A stretch of DNA of 64,000 bases from Trichosporon coremiiforme (Eukaryota; Basidiomycota; Tremellomycetes; Trichosporonales; Trichosporonaceae): NCBI GenBank assembly GCA_039545355.1, contig BCJJ01000011.1, positions 268,702 to 332,701 of the forward strand. Reading direction: 5' to 3'. Shown here piece by piece: positions 13,467-25,600 of this stretch. The notes beneath the pieces were generated by a model, which saw nothing but the letters and a program-made list of their open reading frames with translations, ran no database searches and had not been told where the DNA came from. A program made the position numbers and the translations under genes. Position 1 is the stretch's first letter; each line of letters begins with the position of its first letter.

Positions 13467-16398
13467 ATGCGGCTCTCGGCATTCGTCCTCGGACTACTCG
13501 CTTTGTCCGGGGCGATCGCCCAGGACACCAACAACGGCAACAACAACGGCGAGGGTCAGGGCGGTAACAACAACGGCAATGGAGACAACAACAACAACGG
13601 TAATGGCAACGGCAATGGCGGCAATGGCGGCAACAACCAGCCGAGCGCCAGCGCCAGCGCTAGCCGCAACAACAACAACGGGGGCGCTAGTGCGACCAGT
13701 TCAGTAAGCAGCCGGCCCAGCGGGAACGCAACGAGCACCCTTCCCCCCGGCGCTGTCATTACCACCGTCACGAGCGTGCTCAACGGCGGCAGCACCACGG
13801 CCACCTTTGCCTTCACCCTCACTGTCGGCCCGCAGAACGCAACCGTCGACAACGGCGGCCTCCTCAACGGCACCCTGAACGGCACCGATATCTATGGCAA
13901 CGGCACGAACGGCACGGCGAATGCGACTCAGCCGTGGAATGACACTCTCGGATACCTTCCCTTCACGCCCAAGCTGGACCCAGCGTATGGCGTCGCGGGC
14001 GCACTCATGATCTTGTCGGGCGTTCCGGTTGCAACCCTGGGCGGCAAGAACCGCTGGTCCGCCCTCGCTATCATTTCTGGCTACTCGGTTGCCCTGTTCA
14101 GTCTAGTCATGATCCTGTCCTTCGGGTAAGTCCTCGAGCTAAACGGCACATGGACCCCGCTGACGCCACAGTGTTTCCCCTTCGCTGCAGCCGCCGTCGC
14201 CCGATCCCCCGACCGCGGCCATGCGCGGGCTCTACTGCTTGGCCGTAGGCATATCGTGTCTCATCGGCGCCGGCATCGGCATCTTCTTCTACACGACGTC
14301 CAAGTACTGGGTCGGTGCGGCTGGAGGATTCTGCGTCGGATGGTTCCTGATGGCAGTGAAGAAGGGCGGCCTCGTGTCGTCTGTCGGTGCGAGGTGGGGC
14401 ATCATTGGCGGTCTCACGGCCGTGGCGTTGCTGGCGACGCTCGCGCCCCCGCTGCACGAGTACGTGTTACTCGCGAGCAGTGCCTGGGTCGGCGCCACCG
14501 CCTTTATGCTCGGCGTTGATTGCTTCTCCCGCGTCGGTCTCAAGGAGTTTTACATCTACAACCTCGGCTACAGCAAGCTGTTCCCCAGCTTGAACGGCCA
14601 AAAGTTCCCCCTGACGCAGTCGATGCAGGTCGAGCTCGGCGCGCTCGCTGCCGCGGCGTTGATTGCTGGCGCGATTCAGTTCAAGGTCGTCGACATTCTC
14701 TCCAAGCGCAGGAAGCAGCTCCGCGACGAGGAAGCTGCGCGTATCGAGGCCGAGGAAGTCGCCCGTGCCGCCGAAAACTTCAAGAACGTCGATGCCGAGC
14801 TTGCCGAGTGGGAGGGCCAGCACGGCGACGGCGCGTCAACCACCAAGTTGTACAGCGAGAAGGACACGGATGAGTTCTCGTATACGCGCCGCCCTTCCCT
14901 CGGCCAGTTCCCCAGCACGACGCCGATTCTGAATGCCAACCAGGCCAGCTCCAGGCCCAAGCAAGACTACCTTTCTGACTCGGCCGGCTACCAGCCTGTT
15001 CCCACAACCACCCGCCGTGTTAGTCTCATGGAGGAGATGGGCTTCGCCACAGAAGGAGGAACGAAGGAAATCGACCTCAGTGACCCTTCCCCGACGCCGG
15101 GCGAGAAGGGTCCGTCCTCGGAGGTCGGGAATGGCGACGACCTGGACGAGAAGCTGAGGCTGTTGGCCGAGGTTCGTCGTGCCCGCCAGAGCATCCGGTC
15201 GTCCATGGACCAGCTCCGCACGTCCAACAACAACACGCCTGGCTCGGTCGGCTCGCTCGGTGACCGTCCCCGCTCTTCCCTCGGCTTTGGCGAGCGCGAG
15301 CGCTCCTACACCCCAGCTCCCTCGGACCACCGCAGCCGCCACAACTCGGTTACTAGCAGTATCCTTCTTGACCGCGTCCGCCACGACTCGTCGCTTAGCA
15401 GCCACGACAGTCGGGGGCGCCTCGACTCGATGGACCGTCTCCGCGGCAACTCGTTTGACGCCGGCCGCGGCTTGTCCACTTCCGAACCTGACCCCGACCG
15501 CTGGAGACTGTCGTACGGTGGCCGCTCCGACGAGCCGCCTGTCGCCGAGATGCGCCCACTGTCTGGAGCACCAAAGGAGCTGTCAGAGTGGGAGCGCCGC
15601 CAGGCCGAATTCGAAGAATACAAGCAGCAGCGCCAGATCGTCTCGCCTCCCGCCCCCAAGCCCCAGCCCCTGCCCCAGGTCCCGACCGTTACCGCCGTGT
15701 CTGACAATGTTGCGCGCGCTATGAACCGCCGCACCAACGTCGACGGCACCATGAGCACCCTCGTTACAGGCACGAAGGAGCTGACCCCGGGGCAGCAGTA
15801 CGGAGCCGAGCTGTCCCGCGCCATCTCGACGCAGGAGGCCGAACGCCGTGCCGCCGCAGCCGCAGCCCTGGCGGCCCAACGCCAGGCCCGCGAGCAGCGC
15901 GCGCGTCTCACCAGGTCGATGACCACGGAGGAGCTCGCCGAGCGTCACCGCGAGATGCTGAACCGGATGCAGGACAAGGCGTCTGCGCCGATCAGGGAGG
16001 AGATGGCTCTCGCTCAGGCCAAGGAGCAGTACGAGCGGCAGCAGCGCATCGAGCGCGAGCTGCAGCGGCGCAAGGAGGCCGAGGCCAGTACTCAGAAGGT
16101 TCCCCGTGCCCAGCGCGGCGACACGGCCCGCGAACCCTCCTCAGGCGACACGTTAACGAACCACCAGCCGCCGCGCCAATCCGACCGCCAGAGCAGGATG
16201 GAGGAGTGGCGCAGGAGCGTGCAGCCGCTGCAGCCGGCGCAAGCCGGTGTTTCGTCTGCGCAGAAGAGCCCCACCTCGCCCAAGGCCGTGACCTCGCCCA
16301 AGGGCCCCGCTGCGGCACTGAAGCGCAACTCGGGCGGCACGCAGGCAGAGCGTCCCAGCGCGGACCGCCGTCGCTCGGCGCGTAGAGACATTGCCTAG
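13467..16398 (+). CDS. Secreted-leader seven-TM protein with TM7S3/TM198-type (DUF4203) domain
   Basis: Two exons, 13467-14125 and 14172-16398, joined in frame across a 46-nt intron; about 961 residues. Residues 1-18 are a signal peptide (MRLSAFVLGLLALSGAIA). Residues 19-75 are Asn/Gly-rich low complexity, followed by a Ser/Thr region with many N-glycosylation sequons (NGT, NAT, NDT) to about 165. Seven hydrophobic segments follow (about 177-400), including ISCLIGAGIGIFFYTTSKYW and FCVGWFLMAVKKGG, the layout of the TM7S3/TM198-like (DUF4203) domain. The remaining 550 residues are a charged, Ser/Pro-rich cytoplasmic tail with Ala/Glu/Arg-rich helical stretches (about 435-460 and 770-870). Topology is therefore a glycosylated lumenal or extracellular head, 7TM core and long cytosolic tail, likely at the plasma membrane or secretory pathway. 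The biochemical role of the family is not well defined; a sensor role is only a guess. Confidence 0.75.
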
Positions 16399-16768
16399 AC
16401 GATAAAAGTTTAATAATTATTGCATTAGCCCGTTCATATAGGATGATAGTGTAGGCATCAGAGAGACGGACGTTACTTGTACCCTTGATATGCATTGTGT
16501 TCGTGTAACTTGAGCGCGATTGAGCGAGCGGCGCCAGCCGCGAGCGAGCGCAGGTGTGCTGTGCCAATGAGCAGCGACCAGGGAAGTAGGACCAGGAGCA
16601 AAGACAGTCGCGTCGGGAGCCTACAGTAGTCGCCACGAGGAGGGGGAGGATATGGCCGAGATAACCGGCCGGATCCGGTGGAGGTTGAACGCGTCAGTCA
16701 CCAGCTCTCGTTAACACTTGTTGACAACTCTCCCTCCCTCAGACAACCCTTTCCGCAAACTCAGCACG
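16399..16768. other. Intergenic region
   Basis: A 370-bp spacer holding the 3' flank of the seven-TM gene (A/T-rich GATAAAAGTTTAATAATTATT just after the stop) and the promoter/leader of the mitochondrial protein gene. A GTTGACAACTC...CCTCAG stretch before the next ATG could hide a leader intron. No gene seen. Confidence 0.5.
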
Positions 16769-17664
16769 ATGTTCCGACCAGGTCTCTGCGTTGGCCGCGT
16801 CGGTCGCGTCGGCCTGCGCCGTCCCCGTCTCCGCGTACATGCCGCCCAGCAGTTCCGATTCAATTCCGTGAAACCGCCAAACGTCGCAAACGTCGCAAAC
16901 GTCCCCGCCGATTCGTCCGGCCAACCCGTCGCTCCCGGGTCTCAGCAAGACGTCAAGCCCGATGCGAAGACGGAGGCCAAGCTCGAGAAGAAACTCGGAA
17001 GGTTGGAGCGGTACGCGCCCGCCCTGGCGCAACTGTCACAAAGGACGGGGGTCAGTCTGCCCGCGCTGACCGGCGCGTTTCTCGTCTTGCACGAGGTCAC
17101 GGCTGTCGTGCCCGTGTTTCTGGTTTACTGGCTGCTGCATGCTATGGGTGTGGGGGCGGGGTTGGTCGCGTGGCTCGCCGATGCTTCCTCATCAGCCGAC
17201 TCAAGTACACCCGTCGCCCACGAGTCGACACAACAGAGCGAGCCGCCCCAATGGAAACGCGTGGTTCATGGGTGGTATGAAGAAGGCGCGCGCAAGGTCG
17301 AGCGTGTTGGACGGAAGTACGGGTGGCTCGGGTATGAGAAGGGGAGCAAAGCTGGATATGAGCCCGATAGCAAGGCTGAAGCTATCGTGACGAAGGACGC
17401 GGGGGCGGTCGCGGACGCGATTGCCGCTTATGTCGTTGTCAAGGTGAGTCCTTCCTCTCACTCCTCACCTGTTCTATCGCCTTGAAGGCTGCTCTGCTCC
17501 GTCTGGAGACTGCTCTGTCTAGGACAACGGCTGCAGCTGCACGTACCGTCCACGTAGCTGACGTCCAGGCCCTCCTCCCTCTCCGTCTGGGGATCAGTCT
17601 GGCCGGCGCCCCTGCTCTCGCTCGATTCTGGACACGCATGGCACGATCAGTCCGGAGAAAGTAG
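16769..17664 (+). CDS. Mitochondrial membrane protein, FMP10/DUF1279-like
   Basis: Two exons, 16769-17443 and 17569-17664, give about 256 residues. The N-terminus MFRPGLCVGRVGRVGLRRPR continues into RVHAAQQFRFNS and is a clear mitochondrial presequence (Arg-rich, no acidic residues). After a Lys/Glu helix, the segment RTGVSLPALTGAFLVLHEVT continues into a membrane span, then an amphipathic region with KRVVHGWYEEGARKVERVGR. The C-terminus reads ALLPLRLGISLAGAPALARF, typical as I recall of small fungal mitochondrial proteins of the FMP10/DUF1279 kind, which supports the acceptor at 17568. That acceptor is preceded by GTAGCTGAC, a good branch site. A competing acceptor (exon start 17488) would add 27 residues in frame and use a 44-nt intron without a clear branch site. 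An in-frame ATG-less extension exists upstream of 16769, but the presequence argues for the chosen start. Function unknown. Confidence 0.62.
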
Positions 17665-17730
17665 ATGTACTGTACAATGCATGCTTCTATCAATGTTGTG
17701 CCCGAGATGCAACCCTGTCCCTTACGGAGA

Positions 17731-19469
17731 CTACGTGACGAGTTTCCTCTCCCCCATCTCAGCCGGACTCAACGTCTCCACCACCACCTCAATCTCATCT
17801 TCTCCCTCCCCCTCTCCTTCCTCTTCCTCATCAACCCACTCATCAGGCCGCCTCAGCCTTTCAAGCGTGACCTCCGACTCAGAACGCTCAGTCACACGAG
17901 CCAGAAGCAGCTTGATCTCGGGACTAAACGTCGTCATGTCCAACTCGAGCGCTTTCCAGGCCACGAGCTGGCCGACCTGTGCGTTCTGCGCCGAGGGGAG
18001 GGCGTCGAAGCGCGTCTCGATCGAGGTCCACACGGATTCGGGGAGTTCGTCGCCGTCTCCGTTGGTCTCGACGTCCATAACGACCTCCGTCTCCTTGGCC
18101 GGTGTCTTGACGGCCTCGGCCGACACTTTCGCTGGCGTTTTGGTCGACGCCTTGACAGGCGAAGCAGGCCGGGCAGCAGGCGTCGGCGTGCCCTCCCCTC
18201 CAAACGAAGGCGGCAGGGGCTCCCCATAGTCCAGCACGATCTCGTCCTCCCTCGTCCTCCGTCTCTTCTGCTTCTGCGCAGCCTTGGCCGCCTTTGCGTC
18301 CCTGATCCGGCGCTCAGAGTCGGGGATGAAGTCGAATTGACGGCTGGTCACGAAGACGTTGGACGGGAGGGACTTGGGGTCCCGCTCTGAATAGGGGATA
18401 AGGGTTGCTGTCGGCGGCGGCTTGGAGGCATGGAAGGGGAGTTCGGCGAGAGTTTTCGTCTTGCTGGCCTCGGGCTCGGACTCGGACTCTGATTCAGACT
18501 CGGAGGAGGATTCGGATTCGGAAGATGAGTCCGAGTCCGAGTCCGAGTCGGATTCCGAAGACGAGTCGGGGTCAGAGCTGTACGAGAATTCTGATGAAGA
18601 CGCCGACGCATCTGGCGCAGACTCGGCGGCCGTCGCGGCGTTGCTCGCCGCCCCCTCGTCAAAGATCGTCCTCGTCCCCTGCACGCCGAGCATCTCCCGC
18701 AGGAACCCCCTCTTCTTGTTCCGGTTCGCCATGTCCCGCGGCACGGGCAGTTCCTGCACCTTCGGCACCGTCTTGCCCTCCAACCCTGGTGCCGCTGGCG
18801 GAATGGAGGCTCCCACGCCGACCAACGCGGCCGCTTCCCTGGCTGCAGCGGCCAGACGCTCCAGATTGCTCATAGGCCGCTCTCGCGCAGTCGGAGCAAG
18901 ACCGGCCGCTTCGAGCCGACTGGCCTCTGCACGCGCCTTGCGCGCCTTCTTCCGACGCTGGTTGCGCTCGTGGGTCCGTCCCAGTCCTTCGCCGGGCGGG
19001 ACAGGTTCGCGTGTCGGTTGCGGTTGCGGTTCGGCGTCTGAGTCTGAGTCGGAGGACGAGTCGGATTCGGAGGAAGAGTCTGAGCTGGAGTCGGAAGAAG
19101 AGCTAGAGTCTGAACTTGAGCTGTCCGAGGCCGACGCCGGTAGCGGCACGCTCGCTGCCTCCTCGAGCTTGGCCCGCTTGCGCGCTTTGTCCACTTTGGG
19201 ACTCGGAGGCCGCTTACTCGATCCCGGTCTCGGCCGCACCCTGTCTGTCAGTTATGCAAGAACAGCGCAACTCACACGACCACGTCGTTCCTGTCCAACA
19301 CGTTTGACGGCGAGTCAAAAAGTACCTCGTACCCCTCCACCTCGAGGAGGAGGTCGCCTTGCACGCCCGCAGCCCTCAGATGGGGCAGGAGCGAGCCAAC
19401 CTCCGCACCCAAAGGGAGAAGAAGTCTCCTCTCGCCGAGCTCGGGCGCGACATGGACCTTGACGCGCAT
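17731..19469 (-). CDS. Coilin homologue (Cajal body scaffold-like protein)
   Basis: Two exons on the minus strand, 19469-19276 and 19240-17731, about 567 residues. Splicing uses the second of two close AGs (the first would give an early stop). Residues 1-65 (MRVKVHVAPELGERRLLLPL...LLLEVEGYEVL...NDVVVV) match the ubiquitin-like coilin N-terminal domain, including its ending in an acidic-Asn-Asp-Val motif. A long Ser/Asp/Glu-rich middle with two acidic-serine tracts (CK2-type sites) and basic KRRRTRE / RNQRRKKARK patches looks like nuclear localisation and phospho-regulation. Residues about 480-530 (VGQLVAWKALELDMTTFSPE) match the atypical Tudor domain of animal and plant coilin. Expected role: nuclear body organisation and snRNP assembly. 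Budding yeast has no obvious coilin, so a full two-domain architecture is notable. It shares a 224-bp divergent promoter with the nucleoporin gene. Confidence 0.8.
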
Positions 19470-19693
19470 AGCTCTGGTCTCGATGGGTCGCGTGTTGGCG
19501 GTGGACACTGAAATTGTTGATCCCAATTTCCGCCCTTCACCGTAGCTTTGGTTCATGACGTCTCGCCGCTCGAGCGGAATCAAAACATTCGATCTTCACC
19601 AGGCACGCTCGCCGCACCATTAACCTCGAAGTTGATCCAGCGACCTCTTCCAGCTATCATCACACACATTGCCGCGCGCTGGACAGAGACACC
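19470..19693. promoter_or_regulatory. Divergent promoter between coilin and nucleoporin genes
   Basis: Only 224 bp separate the two start codons, so both genes must be driven from this interval. It is less GC-rich than the flanks and contains CAAT-like strings (GATCCCAATTTCC near 19518) but no clear TATA box. The start-codon choice for coilin (19469) affects the exact left edge. Confidence 0.6.
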
Positions 19694-22600
19694 ATGTTCG
19701 GCTCCAACTCGTTTGGCGCGCTGGCCGTCGAAACGCCCCCGCCAGCAGCTGGCGGGAACACAGGCCCAGAGCCCACAGAGGGCGAGGAGATCGATGTTGA
19801 CGTGAGCTAGCTTTACGGAGAATGTAGCTGACAGCAGTGGATCCAGCTCGTGAGGAGCAACCCGCACGACGTGAATGTGCGCGTTGGACCGAAGGTGGAT
19901 CTCAATGGCCTGCCGAGCGAGAGCTCGCTGCTCGCCGTCTCGAACGGAAAGGACCTCCTCGCCGTCGGCGGGAACAATGGTGAGCTAGTGGATGGTTGTT
20001 AGCTGACGATAGACGTGCGCCTGCACACTCTCTCGAACATTCACAAGCTGCTCGATGAGTCTGCCAAGGATTCGAAGCCCGAGTCGACACCAGTGCAGAC
20101 GCTGAGTCTCCCCGGGCGCCCGATCTGGGTCAGGTGAGCTGAGATGAACTTCGTAAGCTGACAGCAGGTTCGCGCAGGGCGACGAGCGCATTGTTATCGT
20201 CAGCACTGGCGGGATCTTGCTGTTCAGGACAGCAGACGTCCTTGGTGGAAACGTGCGTAGCTAACTCCTCCATTATCTTTAGCTGACATCAGACGGCGCC
20301 CTATGCGACGATTACGGCCGGTCTGCCTAACTCGCTGCTCGACGTGCTTCCGAACCCCGGCGCGGACAAGCTTGGCTCGTACGTCGCGCTTGTGTCGCCC
20401 GAGGGCATGGTGCTGCTGGACGTGGACGAGGCGAAGGTGTCCGCTCCCCTGGCTGGACCGTTCAGCGCTGCGTCCTGGTCTGCGAAGGGCAAGCAGATCG
20501 TCCTCGGCACGCCCGGTGGCAAGCTCGTGCAGTACACGCCCGAGGGACAGGCGAAGGCTGAGATCGCCCCGCCGTCTGACATGGAGAACCCGCGCGCGAC
20601 CTTCGTGCAGTGGCTTGAGAACGACCTATTCCTCGTCGGATACGCGATGGAGGGTGCGGACCAGGCGGACCCGCTCGATCTGTACGTCGTCCGCCGTTCC
20701 AAGACGGGCAGCACCTACGTCAAGTTCTGGGACGTGAACAACTCGATGGGCTACAACGGCCGCAGCGGCATGCACCGCCACTTCGCCGGCCTCAAGGACT
20801 GGGGAGACAACAAGCACCTGTCCTTCCTCCTCTCGCCGATCGCGAGCGAGATCGGCGTGCTCCGTGGCACACTGACGGACTGGCAGAGCCTGGTTCTCGA
20901 GGAGACAGCGCGCGGCATCATGCCCGCCGCCACTGCCGGTAGCGACGACACGTCTCCTCTCGGCCTCGCCCTGGATCTGACGAGCAAGAAGCCTATCAAG
21001 CGCGGCATCGTCAATGGCGAGGAGCAGCCCGACCTCCCGCCCTGTCCCCGTCTCATCGCCTACTCGCAGGAGGGCATCATTCTCTCCTTCGACATTCGCA
21101 TTCCCGACGCGGGCGCGTACCCGAGCATGGTCACTCCCGGTGCCGCTCAGCCCACGCCCGCCGCTCCCTCGACTGCCGCCTCCGTCGCCACCTCGCCCGA
21201 GAAGAAGCCCGCATTCGGTGGATTCGGCTCCAGCGCTGGCTCCGCCTTCGGCCAGAGCGCGTTTGGCAAGCCTGCGACCGGATCAGCCTTCGGCCAGTCC
21301 GCCTTCGGTACCGGCTCCACGACGCCGGGCGCCAGCCCCGCCAAGCCCGCGTTCGGCGGTGCCGGCGCGCCCTCATTCGGCTCCTCTAGCTTTGGCCAGA
21401 AGCCGGCGGGCCAGAGCGCGTTCGGTTCCAGCGCCTTTGGATCGAGCACGGGAGGATCTGCGTTTGGCCAGAGCGCGTTCGGCACCACCACACCGTCCAG
21501 CACGCCCGCCAAGCCTGCGTTTGGCGCCAGCGCCTTTGGAAGCACGACGCCGAGCACCACTCCCGCCAAGCCTGCCTTTGGTGGATTCGGTAGCACGACG
21601 CCGGCGTCATCGCCGGCGCCTGCTTTCGGCCAGTCGAGTACCCCCGCCCCCGCGTTCGGACAGAGCAGCACCCCCGCTCCCGCTTTCGGCCAGTCGAGCA
21701 CCCCCTCCGCCTCCGCGTTCGGCCAGACTGCCTTTGGCCAGAAGCCTGCCGGCTCGCCATCCGCCTTTGGCCAGTCCGCGTTCGGCTCGCCCTCGACCAC
21801 GACGAGCGCCTTCGGTGCCGCGGCTGGCCAGACCTCTGCCTTCGGAAGCAGCGCGTTCGGACAGAAGACGGACGCCTCAAAGACGGCCGGTTTCTCCGGA
21901 TTTGGCCAGAAGCCCGCCACAAACTCTGCGTTCGGCTCCGGTTCCGCTTTCGGCCAGAGCGCCTTTGGACAGAGCGCGTTCGGCCAAAAGAGCGACAGCA
22001 AGCCCGCCTTCTCTGGTTTCGGACAACAGCCCAAGCCTGAGGAGAAGAAGGAGGAGCCCAAGGACGACAAGAAGGAGGAGAAGAAGGACGACAAGTCTGC
22101 GTTCGGCTTCAGCGGCTTCGGACAGAAGACGGACGGCCAGTCTGCCTTTGGCGCGAGCGCGTTCGGCCAGAAGACTGACAAGCCCGCGTTCGGTGGATTT
22201 GGCCAGAAGACGGACGAGAAGAAGGACGACAAGCCCACCTTCGCTGGCTTCGGCAAGCCTGCTTCGCCCGCCAAGTCGCCCTCCCCTTCGCCCAGCAAGG
22301 AGAAGGACTCTTTCGGTCTCGGCGACCTCGGCGCGGCGATCACGAAGCCGACCGGTGTCGAGTCGCCCCCCAGCTCGCCCCCTCTTAGTTCGCCGGAGTC
22401 GGCTGTCGGCGGAGTGCCCGGACTCGAGGAGAGCCCGCCGCCGTCGCCCAAGCCCGCTGCTAAACCGGCACCTGCTGCTGCCTCGACTTCGACCGCAACT
22501 TCCTCGTGGATCAAGCCTGCGACTGCTTTCGCCTCTTCTAGCTCTGGAGGCTTCGGCGCCTTCGGTGGCAACAAGAGCGGCTCGGCCTTCGGCTCCGGCT

Positions 22601-25600
22601 CCGCCTTTGGCAGCGGCGGTGCATTCTCCGGCGGCGCTTCTGCGTTCGGCAAGCCCTCGCCGCCCACATCTGGCCAGACCAGCCCTACGCGTACCGGCGC
22701 CCCTGCCTTCGGTCAGTCGTCTGTCCCCGCCGCGCCCAAGTTCGGTCAGTCCTCGACTCCCGCCTTCGGTCAGAGCTCCACGCCTGCCTTCGGCCAGTCC
22801 TCGACGCCTTTCGGCAAGGGCTCGAGCCCGGCGTCGTCGAGCACGCCTACTCCCTTTGCGTTCTCGAGCACGGGCGGATTCTCTGGCTTCGGCTCTAGCA
22901 CGTCCGCTTTCGGTGCCAAGGCTGGCCAGAAGAGCATCTTCGACTCGGCCAAGGATGACAAGAAGGACGACAAGAAGGACGACAAGAAGGACGACAAGAA
23001 GGACGACAAGAAGGACGACAAGAAGGACGACAAGAAGGATGACAAGAAGGACGATAAGAAGGAGGAGGAGAAGAAGGACGACGCCAAGGACGTGAAGCCG
23101 GAGAAGGCTGCCATGCCTGCCGGCTACGACGTGCCCGCCTCGCCCAAGACGGAGACTACACTCGAGACTCCCAAGAAGGACGAGAAGAAGGAAGAGGCTC
23201 TGAAGCCCGAGAAGGCTGTCATGCCTGCTGGCTACGACTCGCCGGCCAAGAAGGACGACAAGCCCGCCACGCCCGCGAAGGACGAGAAGAAGTCTGCCGA
23301 TCTCGCCGAGGCTGCGAAGACGCCGATCAAGTCCGAGGACAAGGAGAGCAACAAATCTAAGCCCGAAACGCCCAAGTCGTTCGCGGATGCCGTCAAGTCG
23401 CCTTCGCCTGAGAAGGCGGCGGCGCTGCCCGACTCGCCCGAGGTCCAGTCTCTCAGTGATGAGGACGTCACCCACGTCGATGTGCACTCTGCAACTGTCG
23501 TTGGTCCTGACGGCGAGGAGGAGTATGACTACTACAACGAAGACGAGGATGACTATGATGACGAGGAGTATGATGAGGAAGACGATGAGGGCGAGTTTGA
23601 CGACGATGAAGAGCAGGAGGACGAGGATCACCTGCAGGAGCTCGAGGATGAGGTCGACGAGGACGCTGAGGCTGCGTCGCTCGGCACCATTCCTGAGGAT
23701 GAGGAGGAGGAGGGTAGCGAGCAGAGCGACGACCAGCCTGACAAGTCGCCCAAGTTACCGAAGTCGCCTACCTGGTTCGCGTCTGACTCGCCCCAGAAGA
23801 CGGACAAGCCTCTCCCGTCGCTGCTCTCACGCCTCGGCCCGCCCGTCACCCAGAAGGATGACGAGGACGACGAGGACGACGAGGACGACGAGCATGATGA
23901 CGAGGAACACGACGAGGATGAAGAGCATGATGACGATGAGGATGAGGACCAGGAGACGCCTGCGAAGGACGATGCCCAGTCGACGCCCTCTTCCAAGCCT
24001 TCGCTGCTCTCGCGCATGTCGCCGCCCGCCAAGGGCAACGAGTCGCCCATCCCGGCCCGCACCGTTCCGCCGCTCAAGCACGCTCCCAAGACCTCAAGTC
24101 CTCTCGCATTGACCAAGTCTGGTGGTGACGACACGGAGGAGGAGGGACATGAGCCAGGTGAGACTCCATCCGAGACCCCCGAGACGGAGACGGACGACGA
24201 CTCTGGCGCCAGGAAGGACTCGATCGGTAGTGTCGGTCTGAACCTTGCCAGCTCCTGGGGCAAGAAGGAGGGCAAGAAAGAGAAGGAGAAGGACGACGGC
24301 GACAAGCCCAAATTCTCGTTCGGCGCCAAGCCAACTGCTGGAGAATGGACGTGTGACACTTGCATGCTGAAGAATCCGGACAGTGCGAAGGAGCAGTGCA
24401 CTGTTTGCGAGGCCCCACGACCCGGCGCGAAGCCAGCAGCTAAACCCGCAGCTCCTCCTGGTCCGCCCGCTCCTCCGGCTGGCGGCTTCAGTTTCGGCGG
24501 TTTCGGAAAGAAGGACGACTCTTCCAAGTCTGGTTCTCCCACCCCGCCTGCGTCTGGCGGCTTCAGCTTCGGCGGCGCGAAGAAGGACGACTCCAAGCCC
24601 GCCGCCCCGTCGTTCGGCTTTGGCAAGCCGCCCGCTCCTCCCGCTGGCGGGTTCTCGTTTGGTCAGAAGACCGAGCCCGCCAAGGATGACAAGAAGGACG
24701 ACAGCAAGGACGACAAGGACGCGAAGAAGGACGACGCACCCAAGGGCGCCGACTGGACGTGCGACACCTGCATGCTCAAGAACCCTGACAGCGCCAAGGA
24801 GCAGTGCACCATCTGCGAGGCTCCTCGACCTGGCGCGAAGCCCGCCGCCGCTGCCAAGCCTCCTGGACCTCCGGCTCCTCCCGCTGGTGGCTTCAGCTTC
24901 GGCGGCTTCGGCAAGCCCGCCGAGACTAAGCCCACGGAGGAGAAGAAGGACGCCCCGAAATCCGCGTTCTCTTTCGGTGGCTTCGGCCAGAAGCCGGAAC
25001 AGAAGAAGGACGACAAGCCCGACGACAAGAAGGAAGCTCCCAAGTCCGCCTTCGCTGGCTTTGGCAAGCCTGCCGAGAAGAAGGACGATGTTCCCAAGGG
25101 TGCTGACTGGACTTGCGACACTTGCATGCTGAAGAACCCCGACTCTGCCAAGGAGAAGTGCACCGTGTGCGAGGCTCCTCGCCCGGGTGCTGCTCCCCCG
25201 ACCGCAGGACCGCCCAAGCCTCCCGGACCCCCTGCTCCTCCAGCCGGCGGTTTCAGCTTCGGTGGCAAGCCTGTCACCCCCGCCGCGCCGAGCTCCGACA
25301 AGCCTGCCGCGCCCCCCGCGTTCGGCGGCTTCAAGCCTCCTGCGCCTCCTGCCGGCGGCTTTGCGTTCGGCCAGAAGCCCGCTGCCCCTGCTGAAAGGAA
25401 GGACGAGAAGAAGGACGACAAGGCGGCTGCCGGGCACGACTGGACGTGCGACACGTGCATGCTCAAGAACCCCGACTCGGCGAAGGAGCAGTGCACGGTC
25501 TGCGAGGCGCCGCGCCCCGGCGCCAAGCCGGCCGCTGCTGCTAAGCCTCCCGGACCGCCGGCGCCGCCGGCCGGAGGCTTCAGCTTCGGTGGCAAGCCTG

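Noticed and set aside
18422..19462. Plus-strand acidic/serine frame opposite coilin
   Set aside because: The complement of Ser/Glu/Asp repeats is itself open and acidic. The minus strand carries both coilin domains and good splice sites.
21014..23095. 693-codon open frame on the plus strand inside the nucleoporin gene
   Set aside because: Arg/Ser/Pro-only composition, a frame-shifted shadow of the FG repeats.
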